Both the position numbers and the translations under genes were made by a program. A stretch of DNA of 64,000 bases from Marchantia polymorpha subsp. ruderalis (lineage: Eukaryota; Streptophyta; Marchantiopsida; Marchantiales; Marchantiaceae): the NCBI GenBank assembly GCA_037833965.1, contig AP031353.1, positions 8,806,501 through 8,870,500 on the forward strand. The letters run 5' to 3'. This document shows positions 22,646 through 35,700 of the stretch, piece after piece. Numbering within the stretch: position 1 is the first letter of the stretch; the number at the start of each line of letters is the position of its first letter. The notes under the pieces were generated by a model, which was not told the origin of the DNA, made no database searches, and was given only the letters and a program-made list of their open reading frames with translations.

Positions 22646-25477
22646 GTGGGACTGGGAAGAAGTGAGACGAGTCACACCGAGGGCATTGTCGACCCTAGTG
22701 ACTGTCACGAAGTACAACTCAGTCCCGACAAGTGCTTGAAGGTATCAAGCGCAGTGAGAGGAGACGAGCTAAGGAAAGTACAGGCATTCCTTAGCCATTA
22801 TGTCGACGTCTTCGCCTGGAAGATCGAAGACATGAAGGGGATACCTGCACGGTATGGGGAACATCGTATCGATTTACTGGACGACTCAGTACCCATACGA
22901 CAGCGCCAGTATCGCCTCAACCCAAAATACTCCTTGCTAGTTAAGGAGGAGATAGATAAGTACTTGAGTGCTGGTATTATTTACCCTGTGCTCAGCAGTG
23001 AGTGGGTGTCGCCGATTGTTATCGTACCCAAGAAGTTGACGGGTAAGATACGAGTGTGTCAGGATTTCCGGAAGTTGAATGCAGCAACACGCAAGGATCA
23101 TCACCCGTTACCATTCACGGATGCCATTCTAGACCATGTCGCAGGACATGAATGTTATAGCTTCCTGGATGGGTTCTCAGGTTACAATCAGGTGTCTATC
23201 CGGGAACAGGACAAGGATAAAACTACGTTCACAACCGACTGGGGAACTTACGCATACCACAAGATGCCCTTCGGTCTGTGCAACGCGCCTGCCACCTTTC
23301 AACGGATGATGACCAATATCTTCCAGGAACAACTGAGGAAGTTCCTGGAAATATTCATAGATGACTTCTGTGTCTTTGGGAAGCGGTCTGAACACCTAAG
23401 TCACTTGAAGCAGACCTTCGATAAATGTAGAGAGAGCAGTTTATCACTGCATCCCGAGAAGTGCTTTTTCTTTATGACTAGTGGGATCTTGTTGGGTCAT
23501 CGGGTCTCGGCAGACGGCATTGCGGTGGACATCGAGAAGGTCAAGGTTATACTCGAGCTTGAGCCACCCACGAATCTAAGAGAGCTGCGAGCATTCCTGG
23601 GTCATGTGGGCTACTACCGAAGATTCATACACCTGTATGCAATACTGGCGGCGGACCTGACCAAGTTGTTGAAGAAGGACGAGCCTTATGCTTGGGGTGC
23701 GAACCAGTAGTCAGCATTTGAGGCTCTTAAAGCGAAACTCACGACTGCTCCCGTACTAAGGAGTCCAGACTGGAATCGACCATTCCATGTTTACGTTGAT
23801 ACATCTGCATTCGCCATCGGTGTAGTACTGAGTCAAAAGGATGACAACAAAAAGGACTACCCGATCTACTTCGCGAGCCGACAGCTGTCTCTAGCAGAGC
23901 AGAAGTACACCACGACGGAGAGAGAAGCGTTGGGGATGGTGTACTCCTGTAAAAAGTTCCGTCACTACCTAATCTGCTACGAGTTTGTGTTCCATGTGGA
24001 CCACTACGCATTGCAACACCTAGTCAAGAAAGCCGACCTATCCGGTCGGATCGCCAGGTGGGTGTTGTTACTACAAGAGTTCACCTACACAGTCCAGACC
24101 AGGAAAGGGGTGCACCACGAAAATGCGGATTACTTGTCCCGATTATGGACCCAGCCGACAGAGGAGGAATTGGTGGACGATTTTCCAGATGAAGAGTTAT
24201 TTCAGTTGTCTGCAGGACATGAGTCCCGCTATGCTGACCTGTATCGATATCTGCTAACCCTCCAGTGTCCCGTAGGCATGGATTTGGAACAGCGAACTGT
24301 CTTTATTCATAAGGCAGGCCCGTACCAACTCCAGCAGGGGGTTTTGTTCAAGAAGATGGCAGATGAGCGCTTATGCAGATGCCTGGAGGAATCAGAGGTA
24401 CCAAGAATAGTGAGTGCGATGCATACAGAGGAGGCGGGTGGACACTATGCCACCAGGAACACGGTCACAAAGATTCTAAATGCGGGGTATTGGTGGCCGA
24501 CCATGTTTAAGGATGTTCTCGATTACATCCGCAAGTGCGACAGTTGCCAGAGGACGGGGAGACCGACGCCTACAACACGTTGGCCCCTGACTCCCATCAT
24601 GCCTCTAGCACCTTTCGAAAAGTGGGGCATTGACTTTGTAGGGCCGATACAACCAGTGACTAGAAGTACACGAAGGCGCTACATTCTGGTAGCAACGGAC
24701 TACGCCACCAAAATGGTAGAGGCCAGGGCCACCAGAAGGGATGATGCTGCCACAGTGGCAGCCTTCTTGTTTGAGTCGATCATCACACGCTACGGATGTC
24801 CCTTAGAGCTAGTCAGCGACCGGGGCACGCATTTTCTGAATCAGATCATCGAAGATCTGACACGGTATTTCCACATCAAGCACCGGAAGACTACTCCATA
24901 CAATCCCAAGGCAAATGGACTGACGGAGAAGTCCAATGGTCTGCTGTGTAAAATACTACTCAAGGTCACGGTGAATCACGCTCACGACTGGGATACGAAG
25001 CTAGCAGCCGCCCTATGGGCGTACCGGACAGCTGAGAAGATCACGACCAAACAGACACCGTACTTTCTGGTGTATGGGCAACATCCGATTCTCCCGATCG
25101 AATTTGAAGTACCCACCCAACGAACGTTGGATTTGCAGAGGATGGGCGCAGAGGAGAGTCAGCTCTACAGGTTACAGGAGGTCACGCTGCTGGATGAGAG
25201 GAGACGAGACGCCGAAGATCGCACCAGGAAAATCCAGCTCCGCCGAAAGGAGAGATACGATAAAAAGATCAAACCGGTACTCCTGCAGGCGGGTGATTTG
25301 GCATTGCTCTACGACAGCAGGCATGCCAGATTCCCAGGCAAACTGCACCTAAGATGGATGGGACCTTACAGGGTTGTCGAAGTCTTCCCGAATGGATCCA
25401 TCCAACTTGCGGACCTGGCCGGCGATTTGTTAGGCACCCGAGTGAACGGGTGGCGGTTGAAGAAATACCACATGTGA
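22646..25477 (+). pseudogene. pol: Pol of the long-LTR element: RT, RNase H, integrase
   Basis: RT motifs are clear: QDFRKLNAATRKDHHPLP, FLDGFSGYNQV, MPFGLCNAPATFQRMM and the catalytic FIDD at about 23354. RNase H follows with the DTSAFAIG-type and REALGMVYSCKKFRHYL blocks. Integrase has the HHCC zinc finger (HTEEAGGHY ... CDSCQRTG), the DDE residues (GIDFVGP, SDRGTHF, NGLTEKSNG) and a GPY/F module (WMGPYRVVEVFPNGSIQL). It ends without a chromodomain just before the polypurine tract. Nearly whole, with about one break. Confidence 0.88.
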
Positions 25478-25501
25478 GTGTTCGCGTAAGCGCTCACAAT
25501 T

Positions 25502-25512
25502 GAGGAGGGGGG
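25502..25512 (+). other. Polypurine tract
   Basis: GAGGAGGGGGG, followed by CA and then the 3' LTR start TGTGGTACC. This fixes the U3 boundary and places the long ORF inside U3. Confidence 0.85.
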
Positions 25513-26761
25513 CATGTGGTACCCCACTTTTGGCAATTTTGAGGAAATTAAAACATTTTTGGAAAACTGTACCCTGGCAGCATTGTAAATAGCCTTCGGT
25601 ACATCAAAACGGAGTGAATCCGGATGATCGCGGGGATTCTCGAGGGATCTTGTAGAATCTGGGATTGGGGGTGCAGCAGTGAGGACAGGCACCACCCTCC
25701 CTGCGAGCTCTGCAGTTAGGACCCCTACGACGCAAGGCGCAAAACCCGCCTTCGGAGATCGCGTCCGCGGCTGTAGGGAAACCCTCCATAATTAGGTCAA
25801 CCCTCGGGCGCCTTGACCAAGTTAGGGTCCCGTTGGAAAGAGCTCGACGCACTGATTCCAACGAGTCCAAGAACGCTTGGAACGGATGAGGACTTAGGGA
25901 GTTATCACGATTGGAAGAAACAGAGACGGTCGCCTACGGCGGAAGGAGTTCGCCACCGGCGCGAGTTCCGCCTACGCGGAAGGGGGAATCAAGTTTTGTC
26001 CTATGCGCGGGCGAAGGCGTTCGCCTGTGCACAAGCGAAGTAGGGTTAGGAGAGGCGCGAAGTCCGCCTACGCACAGGCGCTCGCCTGTGCACAGGCGCT
26101 TCGGCGTCGGCGGAAAATCCGCCTTGGGCCCTAGAAATGCGCCTTGTGAGGTAGAAAGTGTACGGCGCCTTCCGCGCCAGCGCAGCGCCGCGTACGGCGG
26201 AAGAGCCGCCAGAGTAATCAAATCGGAACGGACCATGCGGACGGGACGGGTGGATGCGCTCTTGGACGGACGGAGTTGCGGCGGCGGAAGCGCCGACGAA
26301 GAGACAAGGAACGGACAGACTGGACGGAGACGGCTGACCACGGTCAACGCCTTCCGCGCCAGCGCAGCGCAGCGCACGGAATTCGCCTGCACACAGGCGA
26401 ACGCCTGTGCACAGGAGGATGTTCAAGTTCCGCGCCGGCGGAGAATCCGCAGAGGAGTCTGCCTGCGCACAGGCAGGAGTTGAACTTTTGTCCGACATGC
26501 GGACACACGCGTCAAGGCAGAGGGAGATTGGCCGAGGGGCGGTACGAACAAGTGTACCGCGCAAGGCGGAAAACTCGCCTTCGGCGCTACGCCCCCACGT
26601 CCGCGGGGTAATACGCTCGCGGAGTTCAAATCCGCCAATTCGAGCGTGAGAGTTTAATCGACGACGGCGGAGCGTGAAGCCGCGCGTGAGAGCGAAGACC
26701 GTTCCAGCGTACAGCCGGCGCGGCCATCAAGTGAGACGTTCTTCACGAGCAAGAGCCGACC

Positions 26762-29700
26762 ATGACCTTCGACCGGGCGGCGGAGAACGTCCCATTCTTG
26801 AATTCGCGATTCCAATCTCTTGTGCGCGCTGCGCGCATCCATCTGCTGGCTGCTGAACATTCTCGACGTCGCCGCACAGGAGATTTCTTGTTGATTGAGG
26901 GAGAAGTGAATGCGCGTGATTTGGAATTGAGGGCGATTAGAGTTTGCCGAGAGAGAAAGAAGCTCGGGCGGTGCGGCAGTAGAATGAGCGGGCGAACGAA
27001 CCCCAGGAACGCAATGACGAGACCGAGCAGATTGCGGATGGTGCCACTTCGCCTACCACAGAACGGGCTGCGCGCTTTCGAGGAGCGCTTAATAGCAAGA
27101 AAGCTCGATTTCTTGCTATGGGGATGGAACTACATCTGTGCGAATATGGTGCGCGAGTGGCTAGAGCCACAGGGACCACCCTCGCACGGATTGCGTCCGC
27201 ATGTTGACCGGTGGACAGTCCAAGATTGGGCGCAGGCATTGGGAAGATGTGCTGGCATGCCAGGGCATCTCCTTTTCGACAGTGAGAGCATCAAGGTGAC
27301 CAAGCAGGAAGAGGCACAATTTGTGGAGCTGTTCAAGACCGGGAGGTCTACCAAGAATGGGTACAGGACCCGTGATTACAAGGATCGATTTCGCCGGACT
27401 TTGTCCGCGGCGCTGATGCAATTACTGCAGCCGCACCGCGCCTGCTACATCACATTGTGGCAGGTCTCTTTTGTGGAGTGCGTCATCGAGGGAACTCCAA
27501 TTCACTGGGCGAGCATCCTGCACAGGGTGATGCGACAGCACGCGTTTGAGGAGAAGGGGGGAACTCTAAACCATCTTTCTCCTTTCCTCATCAATTTTTA
27601 TCGACAGCGGAATTGTTTGACAGCGGCGGAGCTTGAACATTTTCCGCCATTGTCCATCGACCATCCCGGGAAGTATGTGCGGGAGAATGAGGTCGACACT
27701 GATGCAGAGGAGTCACCGACTTCTACCCCATCAAGGCGGAGGGACGAAGGGAGACACACTCCTGCAGCACGAGTGCCGCGGAAGCGGCGATGGAGGGAAG
27801 AGTCTGAAGAGGAGCAGCATCAAGAACCCTCTGCTCCCATTCGACCGCGGCCGCTGTGCGAGCCATACAGCCGGCCGAAGCAGAAGGCACGCAGACTGGT
27901 GTTACCAGCCGACAGTGCGGACACGGCGACGATTGCGACGTAGATAGGAAGTGCGTCGCCAGAGAGGCATGAGGAAGCGCGGACGATCGCAGGAGCAACG
28001 GGCCACGCTGCAACCTCGACGGGAGAGAGGCCGCCTACGGGCCAAGGGCCTCCGGAGTTACCACGTGCGATGCGGACAGATGTTCCGTTTGCGCACAGAC
28101 GAGCCTCCGCGGACGGACGAGCCTCCGCGGACAGGCGATCACAAGTGGACGTGGATCTACGCTTACGCGTGGGAAGGAGCAGTCCGCCTGTGCACAGGCG
28201 CTCGCCTGTGCACAGGACACCTCCACACGTGCCGCCTGTGCACAGGCAAGAATCACCCCCGTTCCAACGTAGGAAGGGGAAGGAGCCGGCGGAAGAACCG
28301 CCTACGAGACACCGGCCCTCGGGGCCAGACCCTCCGGCGCATCACGCGCCGCAATTTGCGCCTTCGGCGCCAGGGCCTTCGAGCCGAGGAGATACGAGCA
28401 GAGAGCGTGCGGAGGCCGCACCATCGGCGGGAAGTCCGCCGATAAATGCGCCTTCGGCGGTAGGGCCTATAGGCCAAGGGACATCGGGCGAGCGGCCCCC
28501 GGTCATGTCGCCTTCGGCGATGGATGTCCGCGGCGCTACGCCTGCGGCGGACAAGGCGCCGGCAATTGCGCCTGCGCACGGGCCGGGCACGGCCCCCACG
28601 GACCGATCAAGGGAGCAGCAACCGACGGAGGAGCGGAGTGACTGTCCGCGGGATGAAATTTCGATGCGCGATGCGCAATCCAACCCCGCGCAGCCACCCT
28701 CCGCTCGATCGCCTTCGGCGGCGGGCGACGGCGGCAGAGAGGATGCGGTAGACAATCAACAAGCGAGTGACGGGGATGCCGCACGAGTACATTCGCCTTC
28801 CGCCTTAGACATTTTGGCGACGAGCAGCGAGGCTGCAGCCGTGCCTTCGCAGGCAGCACACGTCGATGACGTGCAGCCCCACTCGGGGCAGTCGCCGACG
28901 CAATCAATGGCGACTGAAATTCTCCACTCGGATGATGACGACGGAGGCTCCACGGAAGAAATGTCAAGAGCAGAAGACACCGAGGAGGAGGAGGAGGAGA
29001 TTGTTGGAGCGCCGGCGGCGGCGCTCTCTGAGCAGGTGATTCCGTTGCTGAGGTACTTGGATCGCAAGGTCGATAAATACGCCGACCCACTCCAGCCGGG
29101 ATCTTACATCGAGTTAGTGCGCAGGCGGACTCGCACTAAAGTCCACACCAGCAAGCTATTAGCTAGAGTGGACCAGGAGTTGAGGGAATTGAAGGAGAAG
29201 CATGCATGCTTGTGGGGTCAGTACAAACTTAATCAGAAATTCTACAAGCACTCCGAGAAGATGAAGGATGAGAAACTGGACGAGCTCACCAAGGAGCAGG
29301 TGAAGGTCAAGGAAGCACTCATTTCTAAGCAGGCCCAGAATCGGATTTTGTCAGAGGAGATCGTGCGACAGACGCGGTTGTTGGAACAATGTCAGCTCGC
29401 ACGGCAGGCGGATGAGGAGTTAATCCGCAGGTTACAGTCAGAGTGTGGCGAATTGAGAGCGCAACGTGCTGAAGCCGAATCGCAATTAGTGATAATTGAA
29501 GAGGATCGCAGGAAGGAGGCGGATCGCACGAAGGTGGAAACGGCGAGGCGTGTCGCCCACTGTCTCAAGGGCTACGCCCACTGGGAAGTGAAGGCGCAGG
29601 AGAAACTCACACTGCGTGAGCTTGAATTGCGCGCAGCCGGGTTGTTGTCAGGCGACAGTAGGAGTCGGCGGAAGGTAGCAAAGAAGCTCGATGCCTTTCT

Positions 29701-29887
29701 GTCGAAGGCACAGGATACCATGTCCGCCCTCGAAGTGGAGGTGTCCGCGGCGTTGCAGCGTTTGGGACTGCGCAGTCGAGCGGAAGATTGGCAGGGTAGG
29801 GAGTTAGTGCGCGGCAGTCGGCCGCGCAGGAGACGTAGTACAGGTTCCGCGGAGTGTAGTGTAGCGTGGTTCCGTGCAGGCGTGTAG
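26762..29887 (+). pseudogene. LTR-borne long ORF in the 3' LTR, broken
   Basis: Same protein region as in the 5' LTR, with the same single break. This is the copy that lies 3' of pol in the full-length RNA. The missing 15-bp palindrome unit removes five codons and keeps the frame. Confidence 0.8.
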
Positions 29888-29923
29888 CGTAGTGCAGTGT
29901 AGTGCTAGGTAGGACTTAGAAGG

Positions 29924-29952
29924 TATAAAATAGTTCCAGGCGTTTTGCCTGG
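29924..29952 (+). promoter_or_regulatory. 3' LTR TATA box plus stem-loop
   Basis: TATAAAAT at 29924-29931 and the CCAGGC/GCCTGG stem-loop at 29936-29952, as in the other LTR copies. It could drive outward transcription into the remaining chromovirus sequence. Confidence 0.6.
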
Positions 29953-30892
29953 GGTTCTTTCCCATCAGAAGTGCAGATCAGGAACCCATTTCCTTTGCGT
30001 GTTTGTGTCCTTGAGTTCTGTCACCACGCACGAGGAGTTACAACTTAGCGTTCCGCATTTTGTAGCTGAAGGCCTTCGGCCGAATGTTCAGAGCTAGTAC
30101 ATTGGTTAGAGACTTGAGTAGTTCGGATCTGCACCTGCGTGTGACTGCCGATGCTCAGAGCCAGTGACTAGTTAGATACTTGAACAGTTTCGCCCCTACA
30201 CCTTCGAGTGTTTCTTTCTGATTGTACTCCTTGGGATTTTTCCCCTGAATGCCAAAGTGAAGTTTTGCTACTTCGTGTAAGCCTTGGTTGTAAATTCAGG
30301 CTACGCTGCAGCAGGTGCCTTGAGGGTAACCCCTGTAGTATTTCTGGGAATGACAAGTGCCTGAGAATTCAAACTCTTCAATAGACTGTTGTTGTGTTAC
30401 TGGAATGTTTCTCAGTGAGTCCTTCAGTGCGGACCTGTGTTCCTTGCGCGTTTTGTGAGTTGAGAGTGTTGTTCACCGCGTATGAGTGACTTCGATCCGA
30501 AGTAGGCAGTCCAAACCGGGTTTCCTACACTAGCAACAAGCTAGTGGAAGTGTTGTAAAAGCCGGAGTTGGAAGTCACTGCCCGCAGCTTTGCCGAGTGT
30601 GCTCGCGAGAGACTTTCCCCCTGAAATCTTGAAGTAGAGGTCCTAACGGATCTCTGGGTTGTGTTTCTGTAGTTTCAGGTGTGTGTGTGTGTGTTACGCT
30701 GCACTGTGCGACCTCCGAGTGCGCTCCGAGTGGACACTTGCAGTATTTCTGGGAGTGACAGTTGCCTGAGAATTCAAACTCCTCAATAGTCTGTTAAAAC
30801 GTGACACTTTGTACCCTGTGTGTTCCTCTGTCCCTGTGGGTTCGACCTTTCTACCACTATATTGCAGTTTTAGCCTTTAGTGGGTTATTACA

Positions 30893-30897
30893 GTACT
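30893..30897. repeat. Target-site duplication GTACT, right
   Basis: Repeats 14319-14323 directly after the 3' LTR end. Confidence 0.93.
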
Positions 30898-31007
30898 TGT
30901 TGGTGAGAGCTATATAAGGGAGAGGAAAAACCATTGTTGGTATCTTTCATCTTCAGAGTTTACGTTTCTATCTTCGAGTGAGCTTTTCTCTAAACCCTAG
31001 TGTTACA
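30898..31007 (+). repeat. Chromovirus 5' LTR, remaining part
   Basis: Continues the LTR interrupted at 14323 and matches 36530-36639, including the TATATAAGGGAGAGG promoter block near 30911 and the end GTGTTACA. Confidence 0.88.
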
Positions 31008-31008
31008 A

Positions 31009-31020
31009 TGGTATCAGAGC
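31009..31020 (+). other. Chromovirus primer-binding site, initiator Met tRNA
   Basis: TGGTATCAGAGC, the usual site complementary to initiator tRNA-Met, starts two bases after the LTR end. Confidence 0.88.
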
Positions 31021-31141
31021 GACCTTGCTCTTTCCTTGAGTGTGGATTACCCCTCATGGAATAGCAAGTGAGTGATGATGGAGTGTAGTCTTGAGAGTGT
31101 ATAGAGGCTGGCAGAGGTCATTCATCTGCATGTAGAGAGAG

Positions 31142-32796
31142 GTGGAAGGGGGAAATTGTGTTTGCGCAGATATGGACGGGATTGACAGGAATCGAGTACC
31201 GCACTGGCCAATTCCTAACCTATTCGATATTCACCTTCGTTGCATGGGGAAACATCATTTTCGGATGTACCTTGTGGCTTGTTGGGGTGCAGATTTTATG
31301 ACTAGAGTGATGGAGTCAAGAGTGACACTGATTCTTCCAATAGTTACTTATGGAGAGACTTGGGATTGTACTATATACATTCTATACTGATTGTTTCATG
31401 GATTTGAATTGCGAACCACTTGTCCTGGTTCGATTCAGCACTTATGTAGAGATTAGAGCAGTATATGGACAGAAGAGGATATGGAGAGATTTTCTTGTGA
31501 GGAATTATGGAGAGGAATACTATAGAGCTGTGATAGAGTCACCTGCACCTTTTGTGACTCCTTTGTTGAGAGGTCACATAGTGATTATACTCACTTTGTA
31601 TTAGAGGGAGTGTGAGAAAGCATGGGGACATCAATTGATATGGGTGAGAATCTCAATGCAATCATGGCGGAGATGAAGGAGTTGAGAAAAGCGATAGTAG
31701 ATGGGCATACCAAGCAGCAAGCCATGGAAGATAAAATATTCGCATTGGAGAGTGAGAAAGTAGAGAGAGAGATAGAGTTGGAGAGATGGAAGTTGAACCT
31801 CAAGTTCAAGCTTCCCAAGTTGAGCTAGAACCAACTCCTATTGATGCATCAGAAGCAAATAGGAGACGTCTTCAAGAGATTGAAGATCAAGCAAATCTTT
31901 TGCTTCGAATGGGAAAATCCTGTAAGGTGGAAGCTTACAAAGGAAGTAGAGCAATGGAAGTGTTAGAGGGATGAATTATGAGGATGAATATTCATTTATC
32001 CCATTTTCATGTTTCTGATTATATTGCAGGAATGTTCATGAGATCTTATCTTACGGATAAGGCTCTCACATGGTACACAACATGGGAGAGAATGCTTTCA
32101 GAACGAGGTGCTATCATTTCGTGAAGTGGAATGTAGGAAGGACTTCTGCAAAATTTTCAAGCGGTGGATTCTCTTCAAACTGCAAGAATGAAGTTGTGGG
32201 ATCTGAAGCAGAAAGGAGGTATTCATGAGTACATTAAAGAATTTCGTGATCTTCAAGTATCTATCATGGATATGAGCTGGTGGAGTGGAGCTGAAGCCTT
32301 GGACGTGTTCAAACGAGGCTTGAAGGATCGAATTCGAAAGGAGGTGATGGTAAGCAATACATCTACTGTGAATGAAGCAATCGCAATTGCTCAACGAATT
32401 ACGGGTGCTTTTGGTGTCACACACGGTGAACCAGTGAGCAATTTTTGAGATCCATCTGGTCCAACACCAATGGAGTTGGGAAACCTTCGACGTAGAGAAG
32501 GTTTTGCACCAACAAGAGGACCACCACCAAGATTTGAAGATGAGATTAGGCGACCAGAAGTTCCAAATTTGCAAGAAGGTTATGCAAATAATGGAATGGT
32601 TCGAGGAGGAGCTGGAGTTCGTGACAATCGCCAATGCTATGCATGTGGACAAATGGGTCACATAGCCAAGTTTTGTCGAGTTCGGCCGACTCAACAAGGA
32701 GGACGGCCCATGCAGCGACGCCCGTTCAACAATATGGAGGGGATAGAGTATGAAGAGGTGGAGGAAGCAGTTTCGGGAAACGAAGTTCACCAGTAA
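31142..32796 (+). pseudogene. gag: Chromovirus gag region, broken
   Basis: Several open pieces carry a gag-like helical domain (for example GGIHEYIKEFRDLQVSIMDM near 32215) and a single CCHC knuckle, CYACGQMGHIAKFC, near 32635. Broken at several points. An antisense copy of the first part occurs at 40480-41324. Confidence 0.75.
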
Positions 32797-32798
32797 TC

Positions 32799-35700
32799 TT
32801 GCCTCGCGGCCTTACTGGTTCTACAAAGCGAAGAAAATGCGAGGTTGGAAAAAAGCAATGGTTGGGAGCTCATGGAAGGGGTAAGAAGCAAGCTCAACTC
32901 ATTGTCACTGATGGTTTCATGGAATTACACAAGGTGAGAGTTTTAATTGATCCTGGAGCAACTGAGAATTTTTTATCAAGGAGTGTTGCTATGAAGTTAG
33001 GTTTGATGTTGATGAAGGACGTGAGTGAAGAAGTTGAATTGCCAAACGGGCAAACTGAAGTGATAGAAACACTACCACGGAGTGTAGAATTATCCATAGG
33101 TAGATACAAGTAGAGCATTGAATGGAGAGTAATTTGTTTAGCTCGATATGATGTCATCTTTGGAATGCCATGGATGGAACAATATAATCCGAAGGTAGAT
33201 TGGAGAAGAAAAGTGATTACAAGTAGTGGATGGAAGATCTATGGAGATAGAATTAGATCTCAGAATAGGAATGTACCCCTCTTTGTGATGAGTACAACAT
33301 CCATTTCTAGAGATGATGTATGTTTCCTTGGACTTATAAGAGATATTGGATCCACGGACAAACCTTACATCCCGGACGACATTTTTATGGAGTATAAAGA
33401 GGTTTTTCCATATGACTTACCTGCAGGATTACCACCAAAGAGGCTAGTAGATCACAAGATTGAGGTGATACTTGGAAGTACACCAACTTGCAAAGCTCCA
33501 TATCGTTTGGCTCCAAACAAATTGGAAGAATGCAAAGCTCAAGTGGAGGAGATGTTGAGCAAGGGATTCATTCAACCAAGTGTTTCACCTTATGGAGCTC
33601 CAGTACTCTTTGTGAAGAAGAAGGATGGATCCATGAGACTATGTATCGATTATCGCGGGTTGAATCAGCAAACGGTGCAAAAAAAATGTCCATTACCTCG
33701 TATGGATGATTTGTTTGATCAACTTCAAGGAGCGAAGTACTTCACCAAGCTAGATTTGAGAAGCGGCTACAATCAAATTCGAATTGCAGATGAAGATGTT
33801 CACAAGACAGCTTTTCGTACTATGTATGAACACTTTGAATATCTGGTGATGTCTTTTGGTCTCACTAATGCACCAGCTACATTCATGGGATTGATGAACA
33901 ATATCTTTCGCCCTTATCTAGATAAATCTGTCATTGTTTTTCTCGATGATATATTGGTGTATAGCAAAACTTTGAGTGATCATAGAAGTCATTTACGAGA
34001 GGTAGTTCAAGTTTTAAGAGACAATCAATTGTATGCCAAAGCTTCAAAATGTGAATTTGGCAAGTCAGAAGTAGATTACTTGGGTCATAGAGTTACAGCT
34101 ACAGGAATCCAAGTGATGAGTGAGAAGATAGATGCCATTCAGAAATGGATAGCACTTGAGGATCAAACTCAATTGAAGAGTTTTCTAGGGCTCACTGGAT
34201 TCTATCGTAAATTTGTGAAAAGTTTTGCTCGACTAGCTCAGGCCTTGACTTCCATGTTAAGGAAAGGTCAAAAGTGGAGATGGGGAACAGCTCAAGAGTT
34301 AGCTTTTCAAGCATTGAAAGATGCTTTGTTACACGCACCTATTCTCAAGTGGTATGATCCTAACCGTTCTATCAAGTTGGCCATTGACGCATCAAGTACA
34401 ACAGTAGGTGGCATACTTCAACAAGAATGGGAGGATGGATGGCACCCAGTTGCTTTCTATTCTCGAAAGTTGGTGGCGGCGGAACAAAATTATCACACGA
34501 CAGAACGGGAGGAGTTAGCCATCGTGTTGGCAACCAAACATTGGAAGCATTACTTGGGTGATAAGGAGTTTGTGGTGGAGACTGATCATAAACCCTTGGT
34601 TTATTTGGAAACTCAGAAGGATCTGTCCAAACGACAAATTCGATGGGCAGAGTGGCGTCAACGCTTCAACATGAAGATTGTGTACGTGGAGGGAAAGAAG
34701 CAACTTGCAGATGCTCTCACACGCATGCCTTGTTTGAATCATGTTGCAGAAGTGAAAATTCAGGCGGATTGGTGGAGCAAGATGTCACAAGCCACAAAGG
34801 AGGATGAAGACATCACTCGGGCACTACAAACTGGAAAGGCGGAGAAATCTCGAGGTTTGACGTTTTACAATCAGCGTATATGGATTCCACAAGATCACGA
34901 TTTGCGCATAATGATTTTGGCAGAAAGTCATGATATAGTCATTGCAGGTCATGTGGAAGTGGAAAAAACCGTGGAGAGTATACAACGAGTATACTATTGG
35001 CCCAAAATACGTGAGGATGTGGAGTCTTATGTTTGAAGTTGTGTTGCTTGTCAACAAAACAAGGCAAGTAATCAAAAACCAGCGGGTTTATTACAGCCTT
35101 TTCCTATTCCCAAACAGCGGTGAGAACATGTCACCATGGATCTTGTATGTGAGATACCAAGGACTTCGTTAGGACATGATTCAGTGGTAGTTTTTGTGGA
35201 CAAATTGAGGAAGATGATTCACATCAGACCAACCACAAAACCAGTAACAGCTCCACAACTAGCTCAATTGTATCTAGATGCAATTTTTGTGAATCATGGC
35301 TTAAGCAAAGTGTTAATCACGGATAGAGGTACTCACTTCACTAGTTTATTTTGGAAAACTTTGTTTAGTTTTTTCAAAACAAAACTATCAATGTCAACGG
35401 CCTATCACCCTTAAACTAATGGACAAACTGAGAGGGCAAATAGAACCATAGAAAAATTTGCTACGAGCATTCACATTAGAAGAGCAAGAAGAGTGGGACA
35501 ACCTTTTGCCACTTGTGGAATTTGCATATAACAATTCTGTTAATGCATCCACAAAAGTGTCTCCATTTTTTCTTATGTATGGAGCTCATCCTATAACTCC
35601 TTCAAGTTTGATGAGACTTTCCAAAGGAGAGGAGTTTTCGACCAAAGTTGCAGCAGTCAACAAATTCGTGGAGCATATTCACCGAGTACTACATCAGGCC

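Larger units (their letters stand above)
14324..30892 (+). mobile_element. Long-LTR Ty3/gypsy retrotransposon, 16.6 kb, near-complete
   Basis: LTRs of 5,395 bp (14324-19718) and 5,378 bp (25515-30892) flank a 5.8-kb interior with primer-binding site, gag-protease, RT, RNase H, integrase and polypurine tract. No chromodomain follows the integrase, and the primer-binding site fits tRNA-Asp; both point to the Athila/Tat/Ogre side of plant Ty3/gypsy. Target duplications are perfect. I could find by eye only about nine substitutions, one 15-bp unit and one GT unit between the two LTRs, so the insertion is very recent. It looks almost whole, with about one break in pol and about one in the LTR-borne ORF, the latter shared by both LTRs. 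Confidence 0.93.
25515..30892 (+). repeat. 3' LTR of the long-LTR element
   Basis: Nearly identical to 14324-19718. The length difference of 17 bp is fully explained by one fewer 15-bp CGCCTGTGCACAGGT-type unit and one fewer GT unit. Confidence 0.93.

Noticed and set aside
31009-31020. TGGTATCAGAGC as part of a tRNA gene
   Set aside because: It follows an LTR end by two bases and is the standard Met-tRNA primer-binding site; no tRNA fold surrounds it.
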